Source: Xylaria sp. FL1777 (taxonomy: Eukaryota; Ascomycota; Sordariomycetes; Xylariales; Xylariaceae). Taken from it: a DNA stretch of 64,000 nucleotides. A program made the translations under genes and the position numbers. Positions 24,417 through 35,757 of the stretch are shown here, one piece after another. The stretch's first letter is position 1, and each line of letters begins with the position of its first letter. The DNA lies in contig MU400533.1 in NCBI GenBank assembly GCA_022578965.1, positions 310,001 through 374,000 of the forward strand, written 5' to 3'. Below the pieces are notes generated by a model that had not been told where the DNA came from, did not search any database, and saw nothing but the letters and a program-made list of their open reading frames with translations.

Positions 24417-26060
24417 TTACGAGCGTTTTTGGCCCATCTCTTCCATTCCTAAATCATCCCAGTCTTCACCCCATTCCCCAATCTTGCCCCCTATCCAAAT
24501 TCCGGCAGCGGTTGTTGCACTCGCGAGCAGAAACCAGCCTTCGAACCACCTATCCACGAAGCTAGGCTCAAGAGCGCTTTCGAGGGCGTCTCCCACAGCA
24601 CTGCTGACCTCCTTCGGCAGATTGCTTCGGAGGAGCAATGCTGCGGAGATTACATAGATAGCACTAATCTGTCCAATTAGAAGAGCTAGATTCGCCTGAG
24701 CTTGGTACAATAGCCCAGGGGTCCATTTCGCGAATAGATGGAAAGTTTGTAAAACACTGTTTGCGCTAGCTGCCAAGATGACCCCAGACAATAAGAAAGA
24801 TATCTGCCTTGCCCAAGCGATCTGATCAAGTTTGGGATCCCAGTGTTTGGCTAAGAGCCCGAGGAATCGGTTGATAGGATCAGCGGACGAAAAAGAGGCG
24901 GTGGGATAGTACAGACGGCGGAATGTTGTGAGAGTAGTGGCTAAAATTCGGTAAACACAGTATACACTGAAAGCATAAGTTGGTATCAGAAGGAGCTTCC
25001 CTACTGCGGTCGATGCGCGTTCGGAGTCAGCTTGTCGGGAGCGTAATGCATTCAATGATGACGCCAAATTTGTTTCCATGGTCTCTAAACCAGCGATCTC
25101 GAGGCGTAGGCTACGGATCTCGGCTGCATCCCCTCCACCACGAATACTTCCGATGAACTTTGTGACAAATCCTGATTTTTCGGTAGTTGATCCATCATCT
25201 ACTTTACGGTGTAAAGCTTGGAGGCGATGTCGCTTAGTCAGAAGCATCTCATTTGTCGCATCCAAGCCCGCTTGCTTGCGAGCGATATCGGAATCCGTAA
25301 CGGGCTTTCGCGAGGCTTTATTCCCGAAGGTATGCCAAGGCGAAGACACAGAAGCAAAGCCAGATAAGAGCGCCATGAGTGAGATGCCAATGACACCAAT
25401 ACGCTCAAGACAGGCACGGGCTAGGCTATTCGAGGACGTGCCGGTCCGGGCCTTCACCATTTGGGCACTGATATGCATGATCTCATCCTTGACAGGAACC
25501 AAGTTTCCCAGCGACCAGAACAAGAAGAGCCAAGCGCCAAAAAGACCGAACTGAAGGACCCACGGAATTCGAGGCAGACGTCCTCGAGCGGTTCGCTGAA
25601 AAGACCATCCCGATCCAGCGATGAGCGACTGAAGTTCCAGAAAAGGAATCAGAACAATAAGAAGGAACAGGAGTGTCGGAACAGTGATGCGCAAGGCGGT
25701 GGCTCGCGCATGAGGGCTAACCAGCTCGGATATCTCACACAGGATCAGCTCGGCCAGAACGGCTGCTAATCCAATAGTAGTAGCAAAGGCGCCGGCTGCA
25801 ACACGTCGGCGCAGCGATTTAGCACCGTGCTCAGCATGGGCTTGTTGTAAGGCCAGAGGGGCGTCAGAAGGAAGAAAGTGGTCATCGCCGTCACGCGAGT
25901 TGTGAACGCGAGCCAGCTGGGGGAAAATGTTGCGCAGTACAATAGCAGACACGAGGATGAATGTCAGGACGAAGGGAGTCAAGGATATTGTCGTCGACAG
26001 CACCGAGTGGGCAGCGAGGCCCGGCGCTGTGCAGAGACCATCGCAATCTGAGACTCGCAT
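24417..26060 (-). CDS. Golgi pH regulator (GPHR) / ABA-GPCR-like membrane protein
   Basis: Polytopic membrane protein of about 547 aa, single exon. Several hydrophobic segments precede a loop with a conserved-looking pair of helices (SLRLEIAGLETMETNLASSL), followed by four more membrane spans. This is the GPHR_N plus ABA_GPCR layout (PF12537, PF12430). GPHR is an anion channel that maintains Golgi pH in animals; plant homologues GTG1/2 were proposed as ABA receptors. A Golgi or endomembrane ion-transport role is inferred. The frame stays open upstream to 26246, but the first ATG is at 26060 (MRVSDCDGLC, good AA context before ATG), so I use that start. An upstream coding exon cannot be excluded. 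Confidence 0.82.
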   Translation of the reverse strand: MRVSDCDGLCTAPGLAAHSVLSTTISLTPFVLTFILVSAIVLRNIFPQLARVHNSRDGDDHFLPSDAPLALQQAHAEHGAKSLRRRVAAGAFATTIGLAAVLAELILCEISELVSPHARATALRITVPTLLFLLIVLIPFLELQSLIAGSGWSFQRTARGRLPRIPWVLQFGLFGAWLFLFWSLGNLVPVKDEIMHISAQMVKARTGTSSNSLARACLERIGVIGISLMALLSGFASVSSPWHTFGNKASRKPVTDSDIARKQAGLDATNEMLLTKRHRLQALHRKVDDGSTTEKSGFVTKFIGSIRGGGDAAEIRSLRLEIAGLETMETNLASSLNALRSRQADSERASTAVGKLLLIPTYAFSVYCVYRILATTLTTFRRLYYPTASFSSADPINRFLGLLAKHWDPKLDQIAWARQISFLLSGVILAASANSVLQTFHLFAKWTPGLLYQAQANLALLIGQISAIYVISAALLLRSNLPKEVSSAVGDALESALEPSFVDRWFEGWFLLASATTAAGIWIGGKIGEWGEDWDDLGMEEMGQKRS

Positions 26061-26834
26061 TTGGAAATGGGATCCAGCTGTAGTTCTGGCGCGAGCGAGC
26101 ACTTGTTGTAAGGCCGCCGGAGGACAACGTGGGGGACTGAGACCAAAGTGGTGTCTAGGATAGAGACGGTTCTTGTCTACCGATGTCGGGCTAGCGATAC
26201 GTCCGGAGATTCCTTGGCATATTGGCAGCAAATGCCGCAGAGGCAAGATGTGTAGGTGAAGGATTCAGACAGGGACGAGAGCGAACAAGAAGTCAATTGA
26301 AGAAGATGTCGCTGCTTAGTAGGTGGTAGGATTGGAGTCTCGGTTGTTGAAGAGGATGACGACGACTGGCTGCAGAGGGATACGAAGTGGGCTGGGAACA
26401 TGTCATTGGGCTAAGACAAGAGCTAAGTAAGAGCATGCAGGAACCGGCCCACTCGCCGGCCATCATCATTTAACGCTAGCACCGCCAAGATGGCAATCAC
26501 GAGCGAGCGTATAAGATACGGAGGAGAGATAAGCATGAAGAATAGTGTTGTACCTAAACTTAGCCTACCTACCTAGTCAGAAATAGGTAATCTACCTGCA
26601 GGATACTTTATACTTTGTACTACGTACCTTTACATAGCACAACTAGCACAGCCACGGATTTATCCCTCTGCGTGGCTGGTGATCTAAGAGAGCTCCGAAA
26701 AAAAGTTGACGACTTAGCTCGGTCGGTCGAGTGCGCGCCATCCAGACCCGTGCAATTTGGACGACGAGCTATCGCCGTTTCAATCGCTGCTGGATCTTTC
26801 TCCCAATCCGCGGAGCGAACCGTAGCATCACATC
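26061..26834. other. divergent promoter region
   Basis: Shared upstream region between the GPHR-type gene (minus) and the mL46 gene (plus). TAGCCTACCTACCTAGTCAG and TAGGTA motifs lie at 26560-26600. Apparent open frames here (26177-26401 minus, 26615-26893 plus) lack motifs; the latter overlaps the first exon of mL46 in another frame. Confidence 0.55.
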
Positions 26835-28032
26835 ATGACGGTGCCGAGGAGAGGAGGCAGCGTCGCTGCGACCTTAATAAGAAGTATGTTTGATTTTCCA
26901 TCTTGGATTTGGATACATTTGGATACCCCCCCTTCAACCCACGTAAGTGGCCAAGAACAATATAATTATTAACAGCCATTATCATCTTCAGGACAAGCAA
27001 ACATATGCGCCAGCTGCCGAAACAGCCAATTCCGACCCTACTCAGCCGGTGCCGACGCAGCGACCTTGGCTGAGGCTCACCATCTTAAACCTACCGAATC
27101 GCACCCACGTCCGCCCATCACCGCATCACGCAAAGCAGAGTACAGAATAAGGAGCGGTATTATTCTCACGAGAGCACCGTTGATCACCCGTGCCCTCACG
27201 CCCTTCGAAAATGCCTTCTTCTTCTACCAAAAACGTCTAAACGAGCGATTGGTGCTACCCTTCCGACATACCTTCTACTTCAAAGAGGACACTGCGTCAG
27301 ACCTCGACTGGCGGATTAAGTTCGAGGAACGTGGGAGGATTGCGGCTAAGGAACTAGGTCGGTACTACGCCCGAGGTCGCAATGCCTGGAACGACGAGCT
27401 ACTGGTCGGCAGTACGCTTAGCAACGAGGAGCGTATACGCGAGATTCTGCTCAAGGATGCCGAGTTACGTGTGACGGAAGATGGTGAGGAGGCGCCCCCA
27501 GATGAAATTGTGCCCGTCGAGCGGCCGATGGACAGAATCACCGAAGCCGACAAAACCAACGATATACGGAGGCTAGACCGCGCCTTGGACCGTACACTAT
27601 ATCTGATCGTCCAGCGAACAGACGGGTACTGGCAGTTCCCGACTGAGGATGTTCCCACGGACGAAAATTTACACGAGGTGAGCTGAATACGGTGTTTCAC
27701 TAATCGTCATGGAGAGTAGGAGACTAATAATGATCCAGACCGCTGCGAGAGCCTTGGAAATGGCAGCCGGAGTCAACATGAATACATGGATGGTTGGACG
27801 GGTGCCTGTAGCACATATCGTCAAGCAACCCGTGTTCAACGAAGACACTTCGCTGAAGCAGCACGGTCAAAAGATATTCTTCCACAAGGGTAGAATCATG
27901 GCCGGCCAGGCCGATCTAAAAGATAACAAGATGGGGCTGAAGGATTTCAACTGGTTGACCAAAGAAGAACTCAAGACCAAACTTGATAGTGATTACTTAC
28001 ACGCCATCAGAAATATGATGGCTGACAGGTAG
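26835..28032 (+). CDS. MRPL17: mitochondrial large-subunit ribosomal protein mL46 (Mrpl17)
   Basis: Component of the mitoribosomal large subunit, 342 aa, exons 26835-26883, 26992-27677 and 27739-28032. The introns are 108 bp (GTATGT to TTCAG) and 61 bp (GTGAGC to CCAG). Splicing of exon 1 gives MTVPRRGGSVAATLIR-RQANICASCR and then FRPYSAGADA, a basic mitochondrial presequence. The body carries the mL46 hallmark RSGIILTRAPLITRALTPFE, then FFFYQKRLNERLVLPF, and a Nudix-like C-terminal half (LYLIVQRTDGYWQFPTEDV, then TAARALEMAAGVNMNTWMVG) without the full catalytic Nudix box, as is normal for this family. It is divergent from the GPHR-type gene. Confidence 0.92.
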
Positions 28033-29035
28033 AAAGGAGAAGAACAAGAGTGTACAGTAAATGGTCACAAATCCAGGCATGCTGTCACTACCCATTGTAA
28101 TTTACAACCACCCGGACACGCGCCTACCTACGTATCTATGCATTGTATCTTATCATGTATTATGATCATTACATACAACCATAACATAGAGGTTCGAGAA
28201 CAGATGTTCGGAGCCCAATGATATACATACTTACCCAACACTACTCTCTCACACCTCAGTTTGGCGTCACATGTGACTATTTGAGCCTCATCATTACGAG
28301 ATGACAGGCTGTGGGCGCCACAGTACCTGTGGGCCATGACTACAGCTAGGAATTGTTGATTTGACCACAGTGTTCTGCGCCAATCAATTCACATAACCTA
28401 GGGCATCATAGAATAGCACAATTCGCTGAGTACGCGAAGACTTCTATTCTCACATCTCCCTTGAGTAAAACGACCTCACTTAGAGTGAGGTACTCCTCCT
28501 ATGCATCCATAAGCGTGTAATACACGAAGCAAACCTAGTTCTTCTTCACTTTCGCAGCGACTATATCAGACTCAATTCCAACACACAACTCGCGAATACA
28601 TACCATAAATCATACCCATGTCTTCCCTCTCCGTACCTATCAGATCTACCTAGGATCGTCTAAAACTAGTTGTCAATGTCCTGCTGCTAACAGACTACAT
28701 AGACTGAGGTGATGATAATAAGTATTAAGTTTTACAAGACACCAATGCTGATACTTGTTTTATGATAGCGTTGTTTCTTTTATCTCGACGGGAGGTATAG
28801 TCAGCTAGCAAATAAAATCCTCATGAGATAAGAGAGAAGAGACAGTGAGGCACATCATCTCGTCTACGTTGAATAAAAATAAAGTGCAAGGGACAGCGAG
28901 TAGCGGACCTAATGTAGCAACTTTATTTTCCAATGCAATTCTAATTAAGTACAAAGCGAAGGACTAATCAGCAAAGCCGCAAATACAAGGGAGAAAGTGG
29001 CCATAATTCTCAGAATCCGCTCTTAGTGTCCCCCT
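28033..29035. other. intergenic between convergent genes
   Basis: A 1-kb region between the mL46 stop and the stop of the minus-strand PARN-like gene. It is AT-rich toward the right. A minus-strand 69-codon frame at 28128-28337 has no motif. Nothing further was recognised. Confidence 0.6.
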
Positions 29036-31043
29036 TTACATGAATTCGAAACGGCAGTTACGGCCAATAGCTGTTTTATTCCCAAATTCTCTCCAGAAGG
29101 GGTTGGACCACGGAAGAATGAGGTCTTCAGGAAGTATCGACAAGGGTTGGGTGGAAGCGGTCATGGGAATAAATGCCGGAATAACAGGCAGGTTCGGCTC
29201 TAAAACCTGGTCTTCGACTAAAGTACTCTGTGACGCCTGTTGATCTATGATGTTGTCTCGAGATCTGTGGCTATATGACAAATAGAAACTTGTTAGGCAC
29301 TAACTCGTTTAAGTGTACAACAGTGCAAGTATGGCTTTCTATCGTCTTACCTATGTGTATTCCTTTGACTGGAGGTTGAGCAACTAGGTTGGTAGACCAT
29401 TTGGGCAACGAGAGGAGTATCGGACCAAATCTCCCTGGTATAAAACGCCTGTTTAAGAAACAGTACCATAGTTATTGCACCTATATCAATTAATATGCAA
29501 GCGTTAAATAATCTTCTTTCGGTGGATGTAGAGGTCTTACTACGGTAGCCAGCTCGCTGGGCACGGTTTGCATTCAATGTAATGAAGTTATCAGTCGACT
29601 TAACGATAGGATGCGTTTTATACTGGTTCCGTCCATAAAGCCACTCCAATTTTGTTATATCAAAGGGAGCACCCAACTGCTCTTGACCCCTGACGAACAT
29701 ATATTGCGTGTCTACGATTCGGGGGAACATCTGGTGTATTGTTGATAAAAACTCGTCCACGGTCTCCGGTAATGTACCAAAAAACGTCCGATATATAATT
29801 GCAAGGTTACGAAAAAGGTTGTGCCCAACAATGATGGGACGCTTGGTCTTGAGAATAGCCTCAGCTTTTGGTAGGTCGGAGGTATGGCCGAACGCTGACC
29901 TATTGTTACCATGGGAGTGAGCTCCGTGTCTAGCCGACAAGCCCTTAGAAACCCATTGTGGGTTAATGTAAGACGCGAAATCTCCTCCGGCTATGGCCTC
30001 TAACAGGTGCCGAATACCTTGGTTCAAGTTAATACTCAAAGTGAGGTCCCCTCGTATGTTTGACTTACCTATATGTCTACTCAACGCTTCCATATTTAGA
30101 AGTTGTAGACTGGAAGCCTATCAAAGGTAATATTCAGTATGGAATAGACATGAAACAACTCATACAGTTTTTATATGATAGAATCATCGACAAACCTTTG
30201 TAGGATCCGACCTTGTGACGTATATGTCACCGGTATCTCCTGCCCTCTTCACAACTAGAGACGGAAAATCCTGTTGAAGAAGTTGCTGAATAATGTTTAT
30301 CTCTAGGTCATTCAGCGGTTGCCCATGCTGACTACAAATCGGTACATGAATATACTATGAAAAAGTGTTAGATCAATACTGCATTTCGTCTTTCTAGAGT
30401 ATCATGGGGAACATGTCTGGCGATTACCTCGTGAGGCTGTGCGTTTTCCAAGGCTACTCTAATCTGAGCCTTAGAGGACCTGTAGAATTCCAAATTCTTG
30501 CCGTACAACAATGAGAACTCGATTGGTTCAGGTTCGCGCAGCTGAATACGCCGTCTCTTTATCTCCAGCTCTTCATTTCTACTCAGGTACGGGACCCCAA
30601 GGTCCATGGACCTAGAGAATGGGAAGTTGCCTTTCTGTAGAAGGGCATACCTGCGTGCAGACGTGCTAAAATTGCGATTCAGAGTTTGTATGAGGACCGA
30701 GGATCCTGGCTGATAAGAAAAAAGTGGCGAGACAGGGTATTCGAATGTCTTCGTGTCATACTCATCTACCATAGCATTTAGAAAACAGCGCTACCATGTC
30801 GACTTGGGGTTTCATACAGGTTGCTTCATTATACTTGCAGAAGGTGAACCCAAGCTGAAGGATTTGAAACATCTCAGCACCTTTTTTGGCATCTTCATAT
30901 CTCTCTCGAGCCGTGCTGTCTGGGGGCAAGGGACCGTATGGAGAGATTCCGGTCGCCACAAGATCAATCGAAACCCAACGCGACTCGGTCAAAGCACCGA
31001 TAAAATCTGGAATTGACGACCAGAAGGAATATTTTGTTTCCAT
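29036..31043 (-). CDS. PARN/CAF1-family protein, predicted catalytically dead
   Basis: Six-exon gene: 31043-30818, 30765-30428, 30354-30196, 30117-29541, 29480-29351 and 29270-29036. Together they give one 554-aa frame. The five introns of 52-80 bp have GT/AG ends. The fold of CAF1/PARN deadenylases (PF04857) is visible: FWSSIPDFIGAL, then WVSIDLVATGI, ARERYEDAKKGAEMFQILQ, DLGVPYLSRNEE, RPIIVGHNLFRNLAIIYRTF, FPRIVDTQYM, RAGYRS and a C-terminal LPWSNPFWREFGNK. Only the first DEDDh acid (D27) is kept. The Glu of D-x-E is V29, the GHN..D acid is N345, and the HEAGYD box is QRAGYR (Q428, R433). I therefore infer loss of 3' exonuclease activity. The 60-bp intron 29540-29481 is in frame and stop-free, so retention is possible. 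Confidence 0.75.
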
Positions 31044-32457
31044 ATCATATAGAAGCCGCTAGGTTAAGCAGTAGAATTACGAAGAGAAGGGGAAACCGAG
31101 TAAGAACTGAAGAAATCAATTCACCGTATAGAGGATGAATACCTTGAAGAAAGATGCCAATTGTATGCTCCGAGTTTTTGTTTTGCTAGAAGATTAGTTC
31201 AGAAGGCTAGAGAAATGGGTTAAACTGGCTCTAAAGAACGGAAATTCCTGTCTCTAATTATACTTTGTTTCTACTCCGAAATCAAAATGGAAACCTCGAG
31301 GCTGGCAAATAGGCAGCTTTGGCAATTCCCACTTGCAATGGCTATGTTGAGCTGCAACTGACTAGACTAACTTTAGTTTATAATACCTACTTGCCTACTT
31401 ACAGTAGATAGTTAAAGGTTAGCTATCAAGGGGTTATAGGATGGCAGTCATAACTTATGATCCTAGTCGAGATCGCTCTTGATACAAGGTCGTCTTGCTG
31501 AGATAGCACCAGGGCCCCCTTAGTAGCGTAGCTTCGAAGGTTTTTGTCCAAGATAGCCTTATGTTGCTATTGTGTTGAGAAGGCGATTAAACGTTCCTGG
31601 TGTATATGAGTTGCTGGTGAGTAATTAGAGCTGAGAAGAAAAAGAGGATCGAGAATTTTAGGGCCTTCGCATGCAATTCTTTAGGTAACTTCATAGTAGA
31701 GTAGTGCTTCTAGTCGAGGCAAAATCTGTACCTTCTTAGATGGCTTAAACCGGACGAGCTGTCAAATGACATAATTAATACGGGTGAAGTTGGGAAGCGT
31801 CATTACTCTGTGGCGCTGAAATTTGAACTGGCAAGATACCTATTGCAACAGCAAGGTCATATAACGCAGGAGCTCTTTAGAGAGTAGAGCAGGAAATGAC
31901 TATACTACCGGTACTTGAAATGTTAAATAAACAAACTTTGCCCCTTCCCTCCCCCTAAAAAAATGAAGCTTAGATATATATGAGTCGAAGCATCTATTCA
32001 TAATAGAATACCTTTGAAGTAGTAGACCGCAGGTACAGTACCTAGGTCGTTTTTTGGTGGAACTCTAGTACCGTACCCACTTGCTATATTGGGCCGCTTA
32101 GCACTTTCGGGTGGGACGTGCACGCAGCTGGACCGAGGCACGACGGCATGTAATCACCGACAAGAGCTTCTGGAGTCGCGCAGGTGTTGGTTGTTGACCT
32201 TTTCACCTCCCGCCCAACTTGCGGTCACTTGTGAATTGCTTAGTTCCACATGCCACATCAACACCCAAAACACCAGTTAAGGGTTGCGCATGTGAAGCCT
32301 CAGTGATTATCTAACACTTCATTCGAATATTGTCCGAGAATTTCTTTCGCTTTTTAATTGGGCCATCATGTTCAATTAATGCGGCGCCTAGGAGTCTCCA
32401 TGCCAGAATATTCGACTCCATCCCACATTTCAACCGCGAAGCTTCCCCGAGCAACCG
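31044..32457. other. intergenic, divergent promoters
   Basis: Upstream of both the PARN-like gene (minus) and pex26 (plus). No open frame of note except a motif-free 63-codon one at 32089-32280. TACCTACTTGCCTACTTAC lies near 31385. Confidence 0.6.
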
Positions 32458-33982
32458 ATGGCGTTCGATAGTTCATTCTCAACCACCCTGAGCCCGACGG
32501 GCTCGGAGACCTTCGGATCCCAGGTGCTGTCGAGCTCAATATCGTCTCTTGTCTCCACGAACCCACGTGTTGCACCGTCGCAAATATCTAAGACCTATAG
32601 GCAGGCGTCGCAGCTATTTCTCACGCGTCGGTTGCCCGAAGCCCTGTCAACTCTCCTACCCTTGATCACACCGTCGACGGAAGGAAACGAAGCCGATGGC
32701 TCGACAGAACCTGCACCCGTTGTAAGGGCATCACGAGCCACCAGGATCAAGGTGTGGAGCTTATACCTAACAATACTTAATGCGATCCTGGAACTGGACT
32801 CCGAAGAAGGCAAAGACGCTTTTGGGACACAAGAGTGGCGGACCTTGTGTCAAAAGGTTCGGAACGGCGATGTATGGGAGGAGGTTGTGCAGTTTGGTTA
32901 TCATGGCGTTGAAGGGGATGTTGACTCTGACGTGATCATAAATTTGTGAGTCACCTTGCACTTTTATCGCAACTTCAAGTCCGCAGTACTTTCCGCGTTC
33001 CCGTGCTTTGCGCAAAGCAAACGACCCTTTCTGGGAACTTCTGATGATTTCACCGTCGCTTTGTATGCCATCAATTCAGACTAACTCATCCTCTAGGGCC
33101 ACTCTATTGCTTTCGCATGCTCGATCTCAGGTTGTGAATCAAAAGCGATTAGAGAATTATCTGGCTGCTTCAAACACCCCAAATCTAGATATATCTAGAC
33201 AGCTTGAAGCAGCCCGCTCCTATCGGCCTTCGTCCCGGAGCGGCAGGTCTGCATCAAAAGGTGCGGCCAGTGGTGCTGATACGCCAAGAGATCTCAATGC
33301 AAGAGTCAAGATTCTCGAATTGTATACCCTTCATGTGTTACTACGGAACAATGAATGGGATTATGCAAGAGAGTTTATCAGCGTCAGCTCAGTGCTCGAC
33401 GAGGAGAGACGAGAGGCATTCTTACAAGCTCTTCAAAGCCTCCAAGAAGAACAACAGGCAGTCCAGCAAAGGGAGCGCGAGGAACAACAGAGACAGGAAG
33501 ACAAGTTGAGGAGAGATATCGAAGACGCTAGGCGATTGAGAGCAGAAAATGAAACCAGAGAACATCGTCGACTGGAAGAGGAACGCGTAAAGCGAGAAGC
33601 GAGTGAGGTCGATTATGGTATTGAACAGTCTCCGCAACCCTTATCCCCTAGCAAGGCACGAAATTCCAGAAATGGCTCTGCTTTGTCAAAACCATCACAG
33701 TCGTCTTCATCCACTTCTAAAGCGAAGAAGACTACGGTTCCCCCGAGCTTTGGAACGAGAGCTGCTATAATCATAGCAAATTTCCGGAACGTCGTTGAGC
33801 AGATAGGATCTTCGCTCAAGAGCAATCCCATGCTGCTCATGAGGCTGATTGCTTTCGTTGTCAGTATAATAGTAGTGTTTGGTCGCAGGGAACTTCGAGA
33901 GAGGATGAAGCGTGTCCTTGGGTCAGGATGGAATAAAGTTAAGCAGACGGCAGGAATGGGCGTCAAGGTCTCCTATATTTAG
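32458..33982 (+). CDS. pex26: peroxin Pex26 (AAA-ATPase recruitment factor)
   Basis: Tail-anchored peroxisomal membrane protein of 457 aa, exons 32458-32945 and 33097-33982. The 151-bp intron (GTGAGT, GACTAAC branch, CTCTAG) joins VIINL to ATLLLSHAR. The N-terminal helical domain includes [20 protein letters not shown] and [18 protein letters not shown]. It is followed by [20 protein letters not shown], a long charged coiled coil (about 310-370), a Ser-rich linker and one hydrophobic segment at about 405-425 ([17 protein letters not shown]) with a basic tail. This matches filamentous-fungal Pex26, which docks the Pex1/Pex6 AAA complex for Pex5 recycling. The assignment is from remembered family pattern. 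Confidence 0.82.
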
Positions 33983-34372
33983 TCTAGCTGAGTTGAGGTG
34001 GATGAGCAACAGATGGGGTCCGAATGGAATCCATCGACAAATTGACACAGATAATACAACGCGGCATGGTTAGTAGCATCCTGTACATTAAGGAATGATT
34101 GAATGTATTATGATTGAGCATTGCTCCAAGATCTAGTCTGATTTCGTGTCGAGTATGGAATCATAGCTTGCCATGAGCAATGTTTGTTTTCCCATCTAAA
34201 GTACTACTTGGGGGTATCGACTCAACCCATACGAAGAGAATGGGAGCCATAAAACGCCGGCGTAAATGCATTATATAGGGACACGATTGTTTCCCCTTGT
34301 TTCCAGTCACACAAATCCATTATTCGCTCGCCAGCCTCTCCCTCAACAGCCCAAACCCGGGCAACACAAAGG
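33983..34372. other. intergenic between convergent genes
   Basis: Holds the 3' flanks of pex26 (plus) and the PHF5A/Rds3 gene (minus). A minus-strand frame at 34222-34449 overlaps the last exon and intron of the PHF5A gene and has no motif. Confidence 0.6.
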
Positions 34373-34902
34373 CTAATAACCTGTCCGATTTGTTTTCTTT
34401 TGGTAGAACAACTGTAGCAAAGAAGAGAGCTTGTTAGCAGAAGTTTCAAGCTGACTAACCGGTTACCTAGACCGATTTATAGGTACAGGCAAGGATAGAA
34501 CAGGAAGGGGAACAGGGAGGAAACTCACGTCCGTCCGTGAACTGCCGAGATTTATGATCTTGGGGCATCCATCGCGGTCCTTCTCGAGGCGCGTGCACTC
34601 GAAGCAGTAGAAGGCGTCCGAGATTCCTTCGCCGCCGCATACAACACACTTGTTCTGGTAGTTGCCGAAGCTGCACTCGTCGCAGATGCGGACGAGCGTC
34701 GTGGGGCGCACGTAAGAGTCGCAGACTGGACACTTGCCGTCGCATTTGTCGCATAGGCGGCCGATGGCGATGCCGGACTGCTTGCGGCACATTACGAGGT
34801 CACTGTATACGTGGGGAGAGAAATAGGCGTTAGCTATGTCCGTGACGGAATGAACTGTGTGTCTGGAGGATCAATTGGGACTTACGGATGATGGCGCGAC
34901 AT
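34373..34902 (-). CDS. RDS3: SF3b spliceosome subunit PHF5A/Rds3
   Basis: Small zinc-knuckle subunit of U2 snRNP SF3b, needed for branch-site recognition, acting in the nucleus. The 109-aa product comes from exons 34902-34886 (17 nt), 34802-34529 and 34411-34373. The introns are 83 bp (GTAAGT to ATACAG) and 117 bp (GTGAGT to CTACAG). It begins [16 protein letters not shown] and keeps the invariant CxxC series ([28 protein letters not shown]) and [13 protein letters not shown]. The last 12 residues, [12 protein letters not shown], replace the LFYERKKYGFKK end of animal homologues. Family length is about 110 aa, so the model is complete. Confidence 0.95.
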
Positions 34903-35757
34903 GGTGTTGCAGCTCGGTCAGTTCTTGTTATGGTCTTGGCGAGATGAATGCTGTAGCCCTAGTTATAGAGATCTAAATAGGCCGTGCAACGTCAACGTGG
35001 AGAGAGAAGGCAATGTTTTAGAAAGAACTAGGAGGACGAGGAAGGGTGCCCGTAAGGTTAGATGATGGGAATGCAATGATGGTGTTTAGGATTTCTCAGC
35101 CTTGCCACTTCTTTGATAGCAATCACTAACCGTAGTGGGGGACATACAGTAAGTACCTGCGGTAGGAAATTAGTGTAGGTACCTACCTGGTGATAAGGAA
35201 TGCGTGGGGCCAAGCTCACGGCGCTAAAGGTACCTTGGATGCTTAAATACCACCTGTACCTAACTACCTAACTACCTAGGTACCTAGGTAGATATTCACG
35301 TCTTTACGTACTTACCTACGCATACCTACCTAGGTACCATAGGTAGGAGCTAAGGGATGGTTTGCAACACCACCTCCGGCACTTGATATGACAATCTCCA
35401 ACTACCTACCTAAGTAATTCCTGAACAACTATCCGCGAAGCGAATCTCTCGCCGTTTTCTGTGTTTCAGACACGAGGCCTTCCCTTTTGTTATCGCAAAT
35501 GATTATTATGGACTAGATATACTCAGAAATGCCAAAGGCCTTCGGGCAATACCTTGTACTTCTTAATTTCTAACGTACTCCAGCATACCAGCTTCCTATC
35601 CAAGCACGAGTTCTGCCTTTGGCTTTAAACTCCTAAAACCATGTCAGCTAAGGAAAAGTAAGGAAACAATTAATGCGATACTGTTCTGCCCTATGCGCTG
35701 CTGCGGCTGACTAGATCTCGAACACTAAGCTCTCTAAACCACTATGCCAATGGCAAG
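34903..35757. other. divergent promoter region with TACCTAGGTA cluster
   Basis: Shared upstream region of the PHF5A/Rds3 gene (minus) and the pinin-type gene (plus). Between about 35175 and 35415 there are more than ten TACCTA/TAGGTA units, including the palindromic CCTAGGTACCTAGGTAG. No open frame of note. The last 50 bases contain a tRNA-like but incomplete sequence (see rejected items). Confidence 0.6.
35180..35415. repeat. dense TACCTA/TAGGTA motif cluster
   Basis: Degenerate array of the tetramer family ACCT/AGGT: TAGGTACCTACCTGG, ACCTAACTACCTAACTACC, TAGGTACCTAGGTAG, ACTTACCTACG, CATACCTACCTAGGTACC, TAGGTAGGAG and ACTACCTACCTAAG. The same words are scattered over most intergenic regions of the window but largely missing from exons. 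Confidence 0.75.

Noticed and set aside
26061..26246. N-terminal extension of the GPHR-type protein
   Set aside because: The frame is open but begins at TTG; the first ATG is 26060 and matches a normal family start.
26615..26893. 92-codon plus-strand frame before mL46
   Set aside because: The mL46 presequence exon uses a different register here and splices in frame to CASCR..FRPYSAG, which explains the coding signal.
35705..35752. tRNA-like sequence on the minus strand (TGGCATAGTGGTTTAGAG, then TGTTCGAGATCT)
   Set aside because: A-box and B-box look-alikes are present but too close together for an anticodon arm, and no acceptor stem pairs; at most a relic or chance.
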